64,000 bases of DNA from Bacillota bacterium (GCA_009777485.1 WRLT01000012.1:1-64000), one strand, 5' to 3'; positions 20,173-29,833 are shown, counted from the stretch's first letter. Program-made: numbers and translations. Notes: a model not told the origin generated them from the sequence alone.

Positions 20173-21570
20173 TTATCCCTTTGTAAGCCCGAACCCTGTT
20201 TTTTGGATGCAATCGGATTCGGCTTTTGCTAAAAACAGCATATAGTAAAGGGTGGTAGTCGGCATAAACCAAACAATATCTAAAATGGAATGTAAAAAGA
20301 TTAACGCGGCGGGAATTAGTAAAAAAATGCGCTGCTCGTTAGGCTTTCTAAAAGCCGTCATGCCTGCAAACACCAAATGCGCCAAAAGACCTAACAGCCC
20401 AAATACCCCGCTCCACAGCATAAATTGCAGTACGGTGTTATGCACCAAATAAATGCCTACGTTCATTTGTCCTAAGCGGTAAGCTACACCCGCCCCGAAA
20501 AACGGATACTGTAAAAATGCCTCTATCGCCTCGCTGAATAATACGTTGCGCCCGCGGTCTGACGTTCCCGCAGTAATATAAAAGTTAATGTATCCGGAAA
20601 ACTGCTGCCAAAATACCGTTAGAATAACGCCGCCCAACAGCGCGGTTACAGCGGCTGCCGCAACTAGCTGTTTGCGTTCGCGCCCGCGGCTGCGCAGCAG
20701 CGCCCAAACCAGTAAGGCAACCGCCGCAGGGATTGCAAAAATAATCATCGCGCGCGAAAGACAAAATATTATTGCCAGCATTTGCAGACAAAACACGATA
20801 AAATGAAACCACGGACGTTTGCAGACCGCCATATAATATGCGGTAAAGGGCAGCCCGATTGCAATCATCGGCGCAATACTGTTAGATATCCCCCACCCCA
20901 GCGAAACGCTGTTTTTGGGCAGTGAACCGCCTTGGAAAATACCTAAATTTAAAAAACGCGCCGTTAGCTGATACAAGATAATAAGGGTGGATACAATTAC
21001 CGTTTTAGCGATATAGTCAAAGCTGACCTGCGGTGCGATAAATGCGCAGAATATAAAAAATACAATAAAGTACGCGGCAAAGCTTAACCCGCCCGCTAAA
21101 TTAAGAACGGTGTAGTTTTCGGAAAAAAAGCCGCCCACTACCATGCTTGCACCCATGATTGAAACGCCGATTAATCCGTATGTAACGCGAAATTTTAACT
21201 TGCGCTTATACATTCCGTAAACCGCCGCAGCTATAACCACCGCGCCTAGACTTCCTAAATACCACGCATTACGGAAAAAGAACGCGCCGTCTAGTTCATT
21301 AGGAACAAGGCTTGAAACACCGTTATGTAAAGAAACTATATATAACAAAAATAAAAGCGGCGGCAAACAAGCGCGAATCGGTGCTTTTGAAAAAAACACA
21401 AATAACAAGTAAGCGGCTAAAAAAGTAAAGCCTGCAAGATCGAAACCAAACGTATGAAAAAATATAACGGCAAGCGCAAGCGGCGCAAGGGCATACTCCG
21501 AGCCTATAAATTTTTCGGCGCGTCTCAGCAGCCGTTTACAATTAAGTTTTTCTTGTATGATTGCTTCCAT
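20173..21570 (-). CDS. O-antigen ligase/polymerase-like membrane protein
   Basis: The 465-residue protein is highly hydrophobic, with about ten to twelve predicted transmembrane helices and a larger external loop near 300-350 (YITAGTSDRGRNVLFSEAIEAFLQYPFFGAGVAY). That loop, ending in PFFGAG and followed by HNTVLQFMLWSGVFGLL, is typical of the Wzy/WaaL (O-antigen ligase) superfamily, which moves undecaprenyl-linked glycans on the outer membrane face. In a Gram-positive it would polymerise or transfer a wall glycan. It starts ten bases after uppP. Confidence 0.8.
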   Translation of the reverse strand: MEAIIQEKLNCKRLLRRAEKFIGSEYALAPLALAVIFFHTFGFDLAGFTFLAAYLLFVFFSKAPIRACLPPLLFLLYIVSLHNGVSSLVPNELDGAFFFRNAWYLGSLGAVVIAAAVYGMYKRKLKFRVTYGLIGVSIMGASMVVGGFFSENYTVLNLAGGLSFAAYFIVFFIFCAFIAPQVSFDYIAKTVIVSTLIILYQLTARFLNLGIFQGGSLPKNSVSLGWGISNSIAPMIAIGLPFTAYYMAVCKRPWFHFIVFCLQMLAIIFCLSRAMIIFAIPAAVALLVWALLRSRGRERKQLVAAAAVTALLGGVILTVFWQQFSGYINFYITAGTSDRGRNVLFSEAIEAFLQYPFFGAGVAYRLGQMNVGIYLVHNTVLQFMLWSGVFGLLGLLAHLVFAGMTAFRKPNEQRIFLLIPAALIFLHSILDIVWFMPTTTLYYMLFLAKAESDCIQKTGFGLTKG

Positions 21571-21579
21571 GTTTTTAGA

Positions 21580-22509
21580 TTAATTGCCCAGTAAAAAATT
21601 ATACACAAACGAAAATATACTTACCGCTAAAAGATACAGCGCAAACCATTTATAATTAGCCTTTGCTATCACGCGCAGCATAAGCTTAATAGCAAAAAAG
21701 CCTGTAATGCCCGCGGTTATCATTCCTGCTAGATACGCATACCACGAAACGGCAGGCATAACAACCCCTGCACTTGCGCGGGTGGCGTATTGGTACGCCA
21801 CTAACACCAGTGACCCCAGTATAATCGGGATACTCATTAAAAACGAAAATTTTGCGATGTCTTCGCGCTTGCCCTTAGTTACCGTTCCACCGAACAGCGT
21901 ACTTCCGCTGCGGGTAACGCCTGGAAATAATGCAAGCGATTGCATAAGTCCCATTGCCGCCGCTGTTTTAACCGTTAATCCTTTTAGCGGCGCGGCGGAT
22001 TTTTGCTTAGACCCGTCATCGGGCTGTGCCTGTTCGGGCTGCGGGCTTTCGTCAGACGGTTTATTGGGTTCTAAAGCGGGGTTAGCGGCGTTTTCAACCT
22101 TTTCCGCAGCTTGCCGCGCTTTTTTTGCAAATTTTTTAGCAATGATTTCTGCACTAAGCATAAGTGCGGCGGATAATAAAAAGAAAATCCAAATAAATCT
22201 CGCGCTGTCAAAAATTTCGTCTGGCCCGAAACGCATTACCAAAAAGCCGACCAGTACGGCGGGAATAGAAACTAGCAGAATTATGCCGAAAATTTTAAAC
22301 GGCGGTTTCCAAAGCTTTATAATATCCTTAAAAAATACGGTGCACACGGCTATTAGGGTGGCGCAATGCACCAGCACGTCAAAGAGTAAAAATTCGCCGT
22401 TTATGCCCATTACACTGCGCGCCAGCAATAAATGCCCGCTTGAACTTACGGGAATAAATTCTGTCGCGCCTTGTATAAAGCCTAAAACTATTGCTTGCCA
22501 AATGTTCAT
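21580..22509 (-). CDS. uppP: Undecaprenyl-diphosphatase
   Basis: UppP/BacA dephosphorylates undecaprenyl pyrophosphate to recycle the lipid carrier. The 309-residue membrane protein has the N-terminal GATEFIPVSSSGHL motif and the second motif PGVTRSGSTLFGG, which together form the active site. Between the two repeats, at about 123-175, there is a hydrophilic Pro/Glu/Gln/Lys-rich insertion roughly 35 residues longer than usual, predicted disordered and cytoplasmic. The gene lies five bases after the upstream dehydratase and ten before the Wzy-like gene. Confidence 0.93.
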   Translation of the reverse strand: MNIWQAIVLGFIQGATEFIPVSSSGHLLLARSVMGINGEFLLFDVLVHCATLIAVCTVFFKDIIKLWKPPFKIFGIILLVSIPAVLVGFLVMRFGPDEIFDSARFIWIFFLLSAALMLSAEIIAKKFAKKARQAAEKVENAANPALEPNKPSDESPQPEQAQPDDGSKQKSAAPLKGLTVKTAAAMGLMQSLALFPGVTRSGSTLFGGTVTKGKREDIAKFSFLMSIPIILGSLVLVAYQYATRASAGVVMPAVSWYAYLAGMITAGITGFFAIKLMLRVIAKANYKWFALYLLAVSIFSFVYNFLLGN

Positions 22510-22514
22510 ATCCG

Positions 22515-24452
22515 TTATGCTTGCTCCCTATATAAATTTGGAACGATTTTAAAAATAAACTCGGCGGTTTTTTGGTTGTCCTCCGAAAGAGCGGTTTTTT
22601 CAAGCTGAACAAGGCTTTCGCGAAACGATTGTACATTCGGCTTTTCCGGTTTGGTTACAAAAATGCCCTCATGCGCCGTTATATCTACGCTCTCTTGGTC
22701 GTAGTTAAGCTCTTCAAACATTTTTTCGCCCGGCCGTAATCCCGTTTCGCGGATTTCTATATCCTTTTCCGGTATAAGCCCGTTTATGCGGCACAGTGTG
22801 CAGGCTAAATCGTAAATCAATACCGGCTCGCCCATATCTAAAACAAAAATCTCTCCGCCTTTTGCCAGACTTCCCGCTTGCAATACCAAACGCACGGCTT
22901 CGGGGATTGTCATAAAATAACGGCGGATATCGCGGTGCGTTAGGGTAATCGGGCCGCCGTCTTTTATTTGGCGCAAGAATATGGGGATTACGCTGCCGTT
23001 AGACCCCAGCACGTTTCCGAACCGCACCGCCGCCATGTGCATTTTAGAGGTTTTTCCGATTTCCTGCACCGCAAGTTCGGCTATCCTTTTTGACGCGCCC
23101 ATAACGTTTGCGGGGTTCACCGCTTTATCGGTAGAAATAAAGATAAAGCGCGCGCAGCCCGCCTTTTCGGCGGCGCGGATTACGTTGAGTGTACCGAATA
23201 CATTGTTTTTAACCGCCTCGGCGGCAGAATGCTCCATCATCGGCACATGCTTATAGGCGGCTGCGTGAAAGACGATATCCGGTTTAAAATGTAAAAACAC
23301 TTCTTCCAATTTTTGCTTTTCGCGCACCGAACCTATAATAAGGGAGTATTTTTGCGTGTCGTATTTTTCTTTAAATTCTTCGCCGATTTCAAACATTCCG
23401 TTTTCGTGGTTGTCGAAAATAATTAAATGCGTACAGCCGAATTCAAGTGCTTGCCGGCAAAGCTCTGAGCCTATACTGCCCGCCCCGCCCGTAACTAAAA
23501 CGGTTTTATCCTTAACCGCGCCGTCTAACAGTGTTTTATTTACCTTAAACTCCTCGCGCCCTAAAAGCTCTTCTATTTTAATATCTCTAAGCGTTAGCGT
23601 TTGATGGGTAAGCTCGCCCGGCCCCGGATCTATTAAATCAGATAAAATTTTTACGGGAAGATTAAAAGCGGAACATGTAAAAAACAATTCTTTAAGCTCT
23701 GGCTTTGTAAGCGATGTAACGGCAATAACAATGGCTTGGGCGCGGAACCGCTCCACCGTTTCGCTAAGCTTTTGCCTGCCGCCCGTTACGGGTACACCGT
23801 GAATTTTTTTGTTATGTTTTTCGGGGTCGTCGTCGATAAAGGCTATCGGAAAGTATCCGTCTTCGGGGTTATTAACTAAGCGGTTTACAAATGCCGTTCC
23901 TGTATAGCCCGCGCCGATTACCACCGTCCGCAAGGCTACCCTCCCGACGGATGCGCCGCGCTTTAACGAACGGTTGCGCACCGACAAATGGCGCACATAG
24001 TTGCGGATTCCGTAATTAAACCGCATGCCCGCGCTAAGCGTAAAGCTGAACATCGAATAGGCTAATACCATGGTTATAGGTACACGGATGTTAAAATACG
24101 GTATGCGCAAAACGCCCGCTAAAAGCAGCGACGACGCCAGTGCGGTAAAATACGCCAAAAACACCTTAAAAAACGCAACTCTGCCTGCGTATCTCCACAC
24201 GCTGTTGTAGCAGTCAAAGAAAATCAGCATGGCAACCGTTAGTAAGACCAACACGCCCGCAACAGCGTATTCAAAAACTCTGTACCGCGCGTAAGGGCCG
24301 TCAAGCGGCGTGTCGGCAAAAAAAATCAGGCGGGCAAAGCAAAAGGAGGCAACGGCAAAGCCTATATCAAAAAAAAGTATCAATAAAATTTTGGTATATT
24401 TTCCGGCTAAAAATTTTTTAAAGCCGCTAGCTTTTCGTTGGTTTTTATCCAT
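22515..24452 (-). CDS. Polytopic UDP-GlcNAc 4,6-dehydratase/epimerase (PglF/WbpM/CapD family)
   Basis: The 645-residue protein has four or five N-terminal transmembrane helices (about 15-150), a CoA/NAD-binding-like domain (VVIGAGYTGTAFVNRL, about 175) and an extended short-chain dehydrogenase domain with TGGAGSIGSELCRQ (about 315) and the FISTDKAVNPANVMGASKR catalytic stretch. Family members are membrane enzymes making 4-keto-6-deoxy or epimerised UDP-HexNAc for surface glycans. The active-site region has STDKA where classic dehydratases have a Tyr-x3-Lys variant, as known for the WbpM group. GAGG lies four bases before the ATG. Second gene of the 25797-19023 operon. Confidence 0.9.
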   Translation of the reverse strand: MDKNQRKASGFKKFLAGKYTKILLILFFDIGFAVASFCFARLIFFADTPLDGPYARYRVFEYAVAGVLVLLTVAMLIFFDCYNSVWRYAGRVAFFKVFLAYFTALASSLLLAGVLRIPYFNIRVPITMVLAYSMFSFTLSAGMRFNYGIRNYVRHLSVRNRSLKRGASVGRVALRTVVIGAGYTGTAFVNRLVNNPEDGYFPIAFIDDDPEKHNKKIHGVPVTGGRQKLSETVERFRAQAIVIAVTSLTKPELKELFFTCSAFNLPVKILSDLIDPGPGELTHQTLTLRDIKIEELLGREEFKVNKTLLDGAVKDKTVLVTGGAGSIGSELCRQALEFGCTHLIIFDNHENGMFEIGEEFKEKYDTQKYSLIIGSVREKQKLEEVFLHFKPDIVFHAAAYKHVPMMEHSAAEAVKNNVFGTLNVIRAAEKAGCARFIFISTDKAVNPANVMGASKRIAELAVQEIGKTSKMHMAAVRFGNVLGSNGSVIPIFLRQIKDGGPITLTHRDIRRYFMTIPEAVRLVLQAGSLAKGGEIFVLDMGEPVLIYDLACTLCRINGLIPEKDIEIRETGLRPGEKMFEELNYDQESVDITAHEGIFVTKPEKPNVQSFRESLVQLEKTALSEDNQKTAEFIFKIVPNLYREQA

Positions 24453-24480
24453 GAAACCTCATTCGATGCGCCAAAAAATT

Positions 24481-25797
24481 TTAATTAGGAGTGCCGTAAG
24501 CAAATCCTGCCCGCAGTTTTTCATCCGAACCGACGGTTTTTGTGTATGCTTTACTAATATTTTTACTTTTGGCAAGGGTTTTATTAAATAAGCAAACCGC
24601 CGCATCGCATAAGCTTGCCGCTGCCGTCAGCGCGCCGCTTTGATTAAGCCCGCACATAAACAACACCTTATCATAGGCTTTGTCTAATTCGGCAAAACGT
24701 TCTTTTTTGGCTAAAAGGCTAGTAAAATCCTTAGTGCTGCTTAACCGCATAACGTCTATTCCGTCTACAACCTCTACGCAGTCGGTAATTTTTGCCCCTG
24801 TAAGGTACGCGCTGAATTTTCCGTCCGATAAGGAAACGCCGTCAATCAATAATACCTTGTAGCCTGCGCGGGATAAAAACGCGGCTAACTTTTGCGTAAA
24901 GTTTACCAGCTCTGCGCCGTCAGCTTCTGTAATGCAAACGCGCCGCGCGCCGTCCAGCTTTACGCTTAAAGCGGAAATTTCTGCGTCTAAAAATTCTTTT
25001 TGCGGGCTTTCGCCTAAAACAGGAAAGCCTAAGCGTCCCGCCTCGTTTAAGCTTTTAATTTTCGGGTCGGCAAAATACAGTATAATCCATAAAACTAATG
25101 CCGCTATTAAGCCTAACAATAAGCCGTTAAAGGCGGCGGAAACTATTCCGCGCGGCGGCGGCGGTAAACGGTCTACTAAATCTGCGCGTATATGCACAAT
25201 TGCCTCTATCCCTGCCTCGTCCCGCATGCGCCTGAATGTACTGCCCGGTCCGCTGTCGGTTAAAGAATCATACGCCCGTTCTATTACAAACGCAACATAC
25301 AGGTTTAAAAATTCCTGCACATCCGCTTCATACTCCTCGTCATCCTCGTCATTAATTTCCAACGCAACGTTCACGCTGCGCGATGTTCCTCTAAAAATAA
25401 GCTTTTCCTCTAAAAACCTCCGCGGGTTTTTTTCCGCTACTCTTTCTATAAGTTCTGCGTGCGCCTCATCCAACGTATCCAAAAAAGCAAAAATATTTTT
25501 TTCGGTTTCATCAGGAGAATTGCCCAGTAAATCCGTTACTCTGCGGGAATCCTCGTTGTACGCAAAAACCAACCATTCGGGCTCCGGGCTGATGCCTTGT
25601 TGTAATTCAAAAAACCTTGCGTACTCGATAGGTCCGACAATTTCGGCAGTAGCTTCAAAACGCAAAACATCACTTGAACCACCCATAAACGTCAAGCCTA
25701 TCGCGCCTACGGCAAACAATGCGGCAAATATTACAGCGTAAAACCATCTGTATATGCAATAAAAGAAAAAATCCTTAAAACTAAATTCTTTGGTCAT
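24481..25797 (-). CDS. Wzz-like chain-length protein with degenerate BY-kinase-like domain
   Basis: The 438-residue product starts at the ATG at 25797, with CGGAG nine bases upstream; an earlier in-frame start lies before the RBS. One transmembrane helix is near 10-30 and a second near 225-245, enclosing an external coiled segment, the Wzz/CapA layout. The cytoplasmic C-terminal part (about 250-438) resembles the CpsD/CapB ATPase, including AFLSRAGYKVLLIDG, the Walker A' region. The canonical Walker A GGxGKS is absent (TEADGAELVNFTQ occupies the place) and there is no terminal tyrosine cluster, so it is probably not an active kinase. First gene of its operon. Confidence 0.75.
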   Translation of the reverse strand: MTKEFSFKDFFFYCIYRWFYAVIFAALFAVGAIGLTFMGGSSDVLRFEATAEIVGPIEYARFFELQQGISPEPEWLVFAYNEDSRRVTDLLGNSPDETEKNIFAFLDTLDEAHAELIERVAEKNPRRFLEEKLIFRGTSRSVNVALEINDEDDEEYEADVQEFLNLYVAFVIERAYDSLTDSGPGSTFRRMRDEAGIEAIVHIRADLVDRLPPPPRGIVSAAFNGLLLGLIAALVLWIILYFADPKIKSLNEAGRLGFPVLGESPQKEFLDAEISALSVKLDGARRVCITEADGAELVNFTQKLAAFLSRAGYKVLLIDGVSLSDGKFSAYLTGAKITDCVEVVDGIDVMRLSSTKDFTSLLAKKERFAELDKAYDKVLFMCGLNQSGALTAAASLCDAAVCLFNKTLAKSKNISKAYTKTVGSDEKLRAGFAYGTPN

Positions 25798-25856
25798 ATC
25801 GTAATTCTCCGAAAAAAATATGTTGCGCAAACGTTAAGCTGCGTCAAACACTCCTT

Positions 25857-25885
25857 AGTATATGCCTTTTTATACATTAAGTCAA
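25857..25885 (-). promoter_or_regulatory. Promoter of the envelope operon (Wzz-like to ddl)
   Basis: Minus-strand TTGACT (25885-25880), 17 bases, TATACT (25862-25857), 60 bases before the ATG of the Wzz-like gene. The five genes that follow have gaps of 28, 5, 9 and 49 bases. Confidence 0.75.
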
Positions 25886-25970
25886 GGCTATTTTCTATAT
25901 TTTAAGTTTTCAAATAATTTTTGCAGCTTCGTCCAACAATCGCACTTATTATCTTGTCTGTCTAAATCCC

Positions 25971-27254
25971 CTAACGCAGTCTTGTAATCAGCTTTTTAAA
26001 GGCGGATAGGGTTTCGTCTACGAGTGCGGCGTCTGCGCTTTCGGCCATAACGCGGATTTTAGGCTCTGTGCCCGACATACGCACGATTAATCGGCCGCTG
26101 CCGACTAATTTTGTGTTGTACACATCTATCAATTCTAATAATTCTTTGTTGTACATAATGCCCGGCTCGGCGTACTCCGCAATCGCTTTTTGCGGCGTTA
26201 GCTTTAATTTTGCGGGCGCGGAAAGCTTTCCGTTTTTAAAAATTGCTTTGCAAAAAAATACGCCGCTTAAAATTCCGTCGCCGGTGGTTGCCTCTGGATA
26301 CACGATAAAGTGTCCGCTTTGCTCGCCGCCTAAGTTATAGCCCTTTTTAAACATTAAATCGCAGATATATTTATCGCCCACAGGCGTACGGATTAGCCGC
26401 TTGCCTTCCTCTGCCAGCTTTTTTTCTAGGCTGAAATTAGACAACACCGTGCCTACCACCACGCCGCCCGAAAGCGGACGGATTTTGCTGATGTTATACA
26501 GTACGCTGTCGCCGTCAATCATTTCGCCGTTATAAACCACGCTAAGCCTGTCTGCGTCGCCGTCGAACGAAAACCCTAAGCTGGTGTCGGTGCCTTTCAT
26601 GCTGTTAAGCACATAGTCGGGATGCAGCGCGCCGCAGCCCGCGTTTATTTTTTCGCCGCGCAGCTTAAAGTTTTCTACCGTTACGTCCGCGCCCAGCTTT
26701 ACAAAGATATCCTTTGCCACCGTGCTTGCCGCGCCGTAGCCGCAATCCAACCACACCTTTAAGCCTTTTAAGTCGGTGTCGGCGGTTTTAACAATAAAGT
26801 CTATATATTCGGCGGCGGCGGATTTTAATTGCCTTACCGCGCCTTTTTGATTGGCTGCGGGCGCAAGGTTATCTATATAATATTCAACACTGCCTTCTTG
26901 CTCTTCGTTAAGCTTAACGCCGCTGCCGTCGAAAATTTTAATGCCGTTATATTCGGCGGGATTGTGCGAAGCAGAAATCATAACAGCCGCTAAGCCCTTA
27001 TGCTTTTTTGCCAAATGCGCTACGGCGGGCGTAGGGATTATGCCGCACAAAACCGCCGAACCGCCGCCGTCGCAAATGCCGCTTGACAGCGCGTTTTCGA
27101 TTTGCGGGCCCGATACACGCGTATCCCGCGCGATATATATTTCGCCCTTGCCGAAATATTCCGCAAGCGCCATCCCTGTTTTATACGCAAGCCCCGCGTC
27201 TAAATTATCGCCGTACTTGCCTCTGATACCGTCCGTTCCGAAATATTTACCCAT
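25971..27254 (-). CDS. glmM: Phosphoglucosamine mutase
   Basis: GlmM converts glucosamine-6-phosphate to glucosamine-1-phosphate for UDP-GlcNAc. The 427-residue protein shows GKYFGTDGIRG at the start, the phosphoserine loop MISASHNPAEYNG (near residue 97), the Mg-binding DGDADR (near 235), and the C-terminal phosphate-binding RMSGTEPKIRV. The ATG at 27254 with AAGGTG six bases before it is preferred to a GTG three codons earlier. It is monocistronic, upstream of nothing obviously linked, and divergent from the P-type ATPase. Confidence 0.95.
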   Translation of the reverse strand: MGKYFGTDGIRGKYGDNLDAGLAYKTGMALAEYFGKGEIYIARDTRVSGPQIENALSSGICDGGGSAVLCGIIPTPAVAHLAKKHKGLAAVMISASHNPAEYNGIKIFDGSGVKLNEEQEGSVEYYIDNLAPAANQKGAVRQLKSAAAEYIDFIVKTADTDLKGLKVWLDCGYGAASTVAKDIFVKLGADVTVENFKLRGEKINAGCGALHPDYVLNSMKGTDTSLGFSFDGDADRLSVVYNGEMIDGDSVLYNISKIRPLSGGVVVGTVLSNFSLEKKLAEEGKRLIRTPVGDKYICDLMFKKGYNLGGEQSGHFIVYPEATTGDGILSGVFFCKAIFKNGKLSAPAKLKLTPQKAIAEYAEPGIMYNKELLELIDVYNTKLVGSGRLIVRMSGTEPKIRVMAESADAALVDETLSAFKKLITRLR

Positions 27255-27386
27255 TTGCTTCACCTTTTTATTGTGTTAGTTTTAACGCCTAATTAATCCG
27301 ACTGAACTTTTTAAGCTTTTAGCAAGGCAGTTTTATCTATTATTTAACTAGCCCGCTAATTTATTTTACTTTATTTTTACTTCTGC

Positions 27387-27404
27387 TGTCAATTAAAATT
27401 GACA
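27387..27404. promoter_or_regulatory. Palindrome over the -35 of the ATPase promoter
   Basis: TGTCAATT-AA-AATTGACA, 8-bp arms with a 2-base centre. Its right half contains the -35 TTGACA of the downstream promoter, a classic position for a repressor site. It may be chance symmetry in A/T-rich DNA. Confidence 0.35.
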
Positions 27405-27427
27405 AATCAACGCATAATCGGTAATAT
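27399..27427 (+). promoter_or_regulatory. Promoter of the P-type ATPase/apgM operon
   Basis: TTGACA (27399-27404), 17 bases, TAATAT (27422-27427). The ATG at 27440 is 12 bases after the -10, so the leader is about six bases and has no ribosome binding site. Confidence 0.65.
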
Positions 27428-27439
27428 ATATATGTAGAT

Positions 27440-29833
27440 ATGGGCTTTGAGGTGAAAAAAGATATACCGCGCTACCACCCGCCGCACGGCGACGGGCTTT
27501 TCGGCGCACAGGTTGAGGCGCGCAAAAACGCAGGGCTTATTAATGCTGCGCAAAAAAGCGCGGCCAAAAGCAACGCCGCTATTTTTAAAGACAATGTTTT
27601 AACGCTGTTTAATTTGTTTAATTTGCTTATCGCCGTTGCGCTAGCGGCCGTCCGCGCGTGGACTAACTTATTTTTTATGCTGATTATCCTTATTAACATC
27701 GGCATAGGCATTGTGCAAGAGGTGCGCGGCAGAAGATTGGTAAACAAGCTTACCTTAATCACCGCGCAACAGATAAAGGTGGTTCGCGAGGGGCGCGAGA
27801 CAGAAATCGCCGTAAACGAAATAGTATTAGACGACGTAATGCTGTTGGAGGCAGGCGGGCAAATCTGTGCGGACTCTACGGTTTTATTTGGAGAAATTGA
27901 AGTAGACGAATCGCTGCTTACGGGCGAATCCGACCCCGTTATAAAGACGGCGGGCGCAGAATTGTTGTCGGGCAGCTTTGTAATAAGCGGAAAGGCGTGG
28001 GCAAAGGCCGAACGTGTGGGCGCGGACAATTTTGCCGCGCGTGTTGCCCGCGAGGCAAAAAAACATAAAAAGGTAAAGTCTGAATTATTAGACTCTATGC
28101 GCACCGTAACCAAATTTACGGGGTTTTGCATACTGCCTATCGGAATTATTTTATTTTTGCAAGCATTCTTTTTGCGCCAAGAGGGCTTTGACGGGTCGGT
28201 GATTGCCTCTGCCGCCGCACTGTTGGGCATGCTGCCCAAAGGACTGGTACTGCTGATTAGCATCGCACTGGCAACGGGCGTAATTAAACTGGCGAAGAAA
28301 AAGGTGTTGGTGCAACAACCCTACGCCATCGAGACGCTTGCGCGCGCGGACGTGCTGTGTTTGGATAAAACGGGTACGATTACCGAAGGAAAAATGCGCG
28401 TAACGGATGCCGTATACGAAAATGCCTCCGTTCTGCCCTATGAACCGCAGCGTCTTTTACAGCGGTTTGCCGCCGCCGCCCTGGATAACAACGCCACCAG
28501 CGAGGCATTAAAGCAGTATTTTTTGGAAAAGGCTGCCGCCGAAGCCGTTACGGCGCTTTCCCAAACGCCGTTTTCGTCCGCGCGTAAATTCAGTGCGGTA
28601 ACGTTTAGCGAGGGGACGGTTTTAGTGGGTGCGCCCGAACGTTTAGCCGAAAAGCATATAGGGGTATTGCCCGAAAAATTCTCCCGCGCCGAAGCAAGCG
28701 GAAAACGCGTATTGTTTGCCGCATTCTCGGCGCAGCCCGTATCAGACGGCACTCTGCCTCCGCTAACCGTTTTTGCCGCTATCGAATTAAGCGACCCCGT
28801 GCGCAAAAACGCGCCCGCCGCACTGCAATATTTTAAAGACGAGGGCGTAGCGGTAAAAATTATTTCGGGCGATAATCCGCTAACCGTTTCGCACGCCGCG
28901 CGCGAGGCAGGGCTTAGCGCATACGAAAGCTACATCGACATGACAGGCATTGAGGGCGGCGCGCTTACGCAAGCGGCGGCAACTTATTCCATTTTCGGCA
29001 GAGTAAGCCCCGAACAAAAAAAGCAGTTGGTACTTGCGTTTAAAGCGCAAAAGCATACCGTAGCATTCGCGGGCGACGGCGTAAACGATGTGCTTGCCCT
29101 AAAAGAGGCCGATTGCGGCATCGCGCCCGCCTCAGGTTCGGCGGCGGCGCGGCAAGTAGCGCAGCTGGTTTTAACAAACTCCGACTTTACCGCACTGCCC
29201 GATGTAGTAGCGGAGGGACGGCGCGTAGTAAACAACGTTACGCGCGTTTCGGGCATCTTCTTTATTAAAACCATTTATTCGGTGCTGCTTTCGGTGCTGT
29301 TTATGATTTTAAATCAGCCTTTCCCCTTTTTGCCGATACAAATTACCCTAATTGATTTGGCAATCGAGGGATACCCCGCGCTGTTTATGTCGTTTGAAAG
29401 AGATACAAAACGCATTAAAACCTCTTTTTTAAATGCGTCTATTATGAACGCCCTGCCGTTTGGCTTAGTGATTTTGGTCTGCGTTTCCGCGCTGAGTATT
29501 GTGGGCTGGCTGAGTGCCGTTCCCGCCGCGCAAATTACTGCCCTCATGTACCTTGCCGTAGGATTTATAAGCCTTGCCGCCCTGTTTAAGGCGTGTTTGC
29601 GCTTTAATAAGCTACGCATATTTTTATTTATTACCTCCGCCTTAGGATTCTTTTTTGCGGTTTGGTTTTTAACCGATATTCTGCCGCTGTTGCACTTAAC
29701 GCTGCCCGAACCGAAATACCTGTGGATTGCGGCGGTTACAGCTGCCGCCAGCATACCGCTAATCTTTTTACTAACGCGCTTTATAAAGCCCTCCGATAAG
29801 CTAAAAAATCTAACAGATAAGGAAAAGCTATGA
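27440..29833 (+). CDS. Cation-translocating P-type ATPase (CtpE-like)
   Basis: The 797-residue protein is a P2/CtpE-type ATPase of the plasma membrane. Visible are the actuator LTGES (near 159), the phosphorylation motif CLDKTGTITEG (Asp near 310) and the hinge GDGVNDVLALKEAD (near 545), with about ten transmembrane helices. It lacks N-terminal heavy-metal domains and CPC motifs. The helix-4 motif reads MLPKGL, with Lys where Ca-ATPases have the ion-binding Glu of PEGL. CtpE relatives move Ca2+; the ion here is unproven. It overlaps apgM by four bases (ATGA), so the two are translationally coupled. Confidence 0.88.
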   Translation: MGFEVKKDIPRYHPPHGDGLFGAQVEARKNAGLINAAQKSAAKSNAAIFKDNVLTLFNLFNLLIAVALAAVRAWTNLFFMLIILINIGIGIVQEVRGRRLVNKLTLITAQQIKVVREGRETEIAVNEIVLDDVMLLEAGGQICADSTVLFGEIEVDESLLTGESDPVIKTAGAELLSGSFVISGKAWAKAERVGADNFAARVAREAKKHKKVKSELLDSMRTVTKFTGFCILPIGIILFLQAFFLRQEGFDGSVIASAAALLGMLPKGLVLLISIALATGVIKLAKKKVLVQQPYAIETLARADVLCLDKTGTITEGKMRVTDAVYENASVLPYEPQRLLQRFAAAALDNNATSEALKQYFLEKAAAEAVTALSQTPFSSARKFSAVTFSEGTVLVGAPERLAEKHIGVLPEKFSRAEASGKRVLFAAFSAQPVSDGTLPPLTVFAAIELSDPVRKNAPAALQYFKDEGVAVKIISGDNPLTVSHAAREAGLSAYESYIDMTGIEGGALTQAAATYSIFGRVSPEQKKQLVLAFKAQKHTVAFAGDGVNDVLALKEADCGIAPASGSAAARQVAQLVLTNSDFTALPDVVAEGRRVVNNVTRVSGIFFIKTIYSVLLSVLFMILNQPFPFLPIQITLIDLAIEGYPALFMSFERDTKRIKTSFLNASIMNALPFGLVILVCVSALSIVGWLSAVPAAQITALMYLAVGFISLAALFKACLRFNKLRIFLFITSALGFFFAVWFLTDILPLLHLTLPEPKYLWIAAVTAAASIPLIFLLTRFIKPSDKLKNLTDKEKL

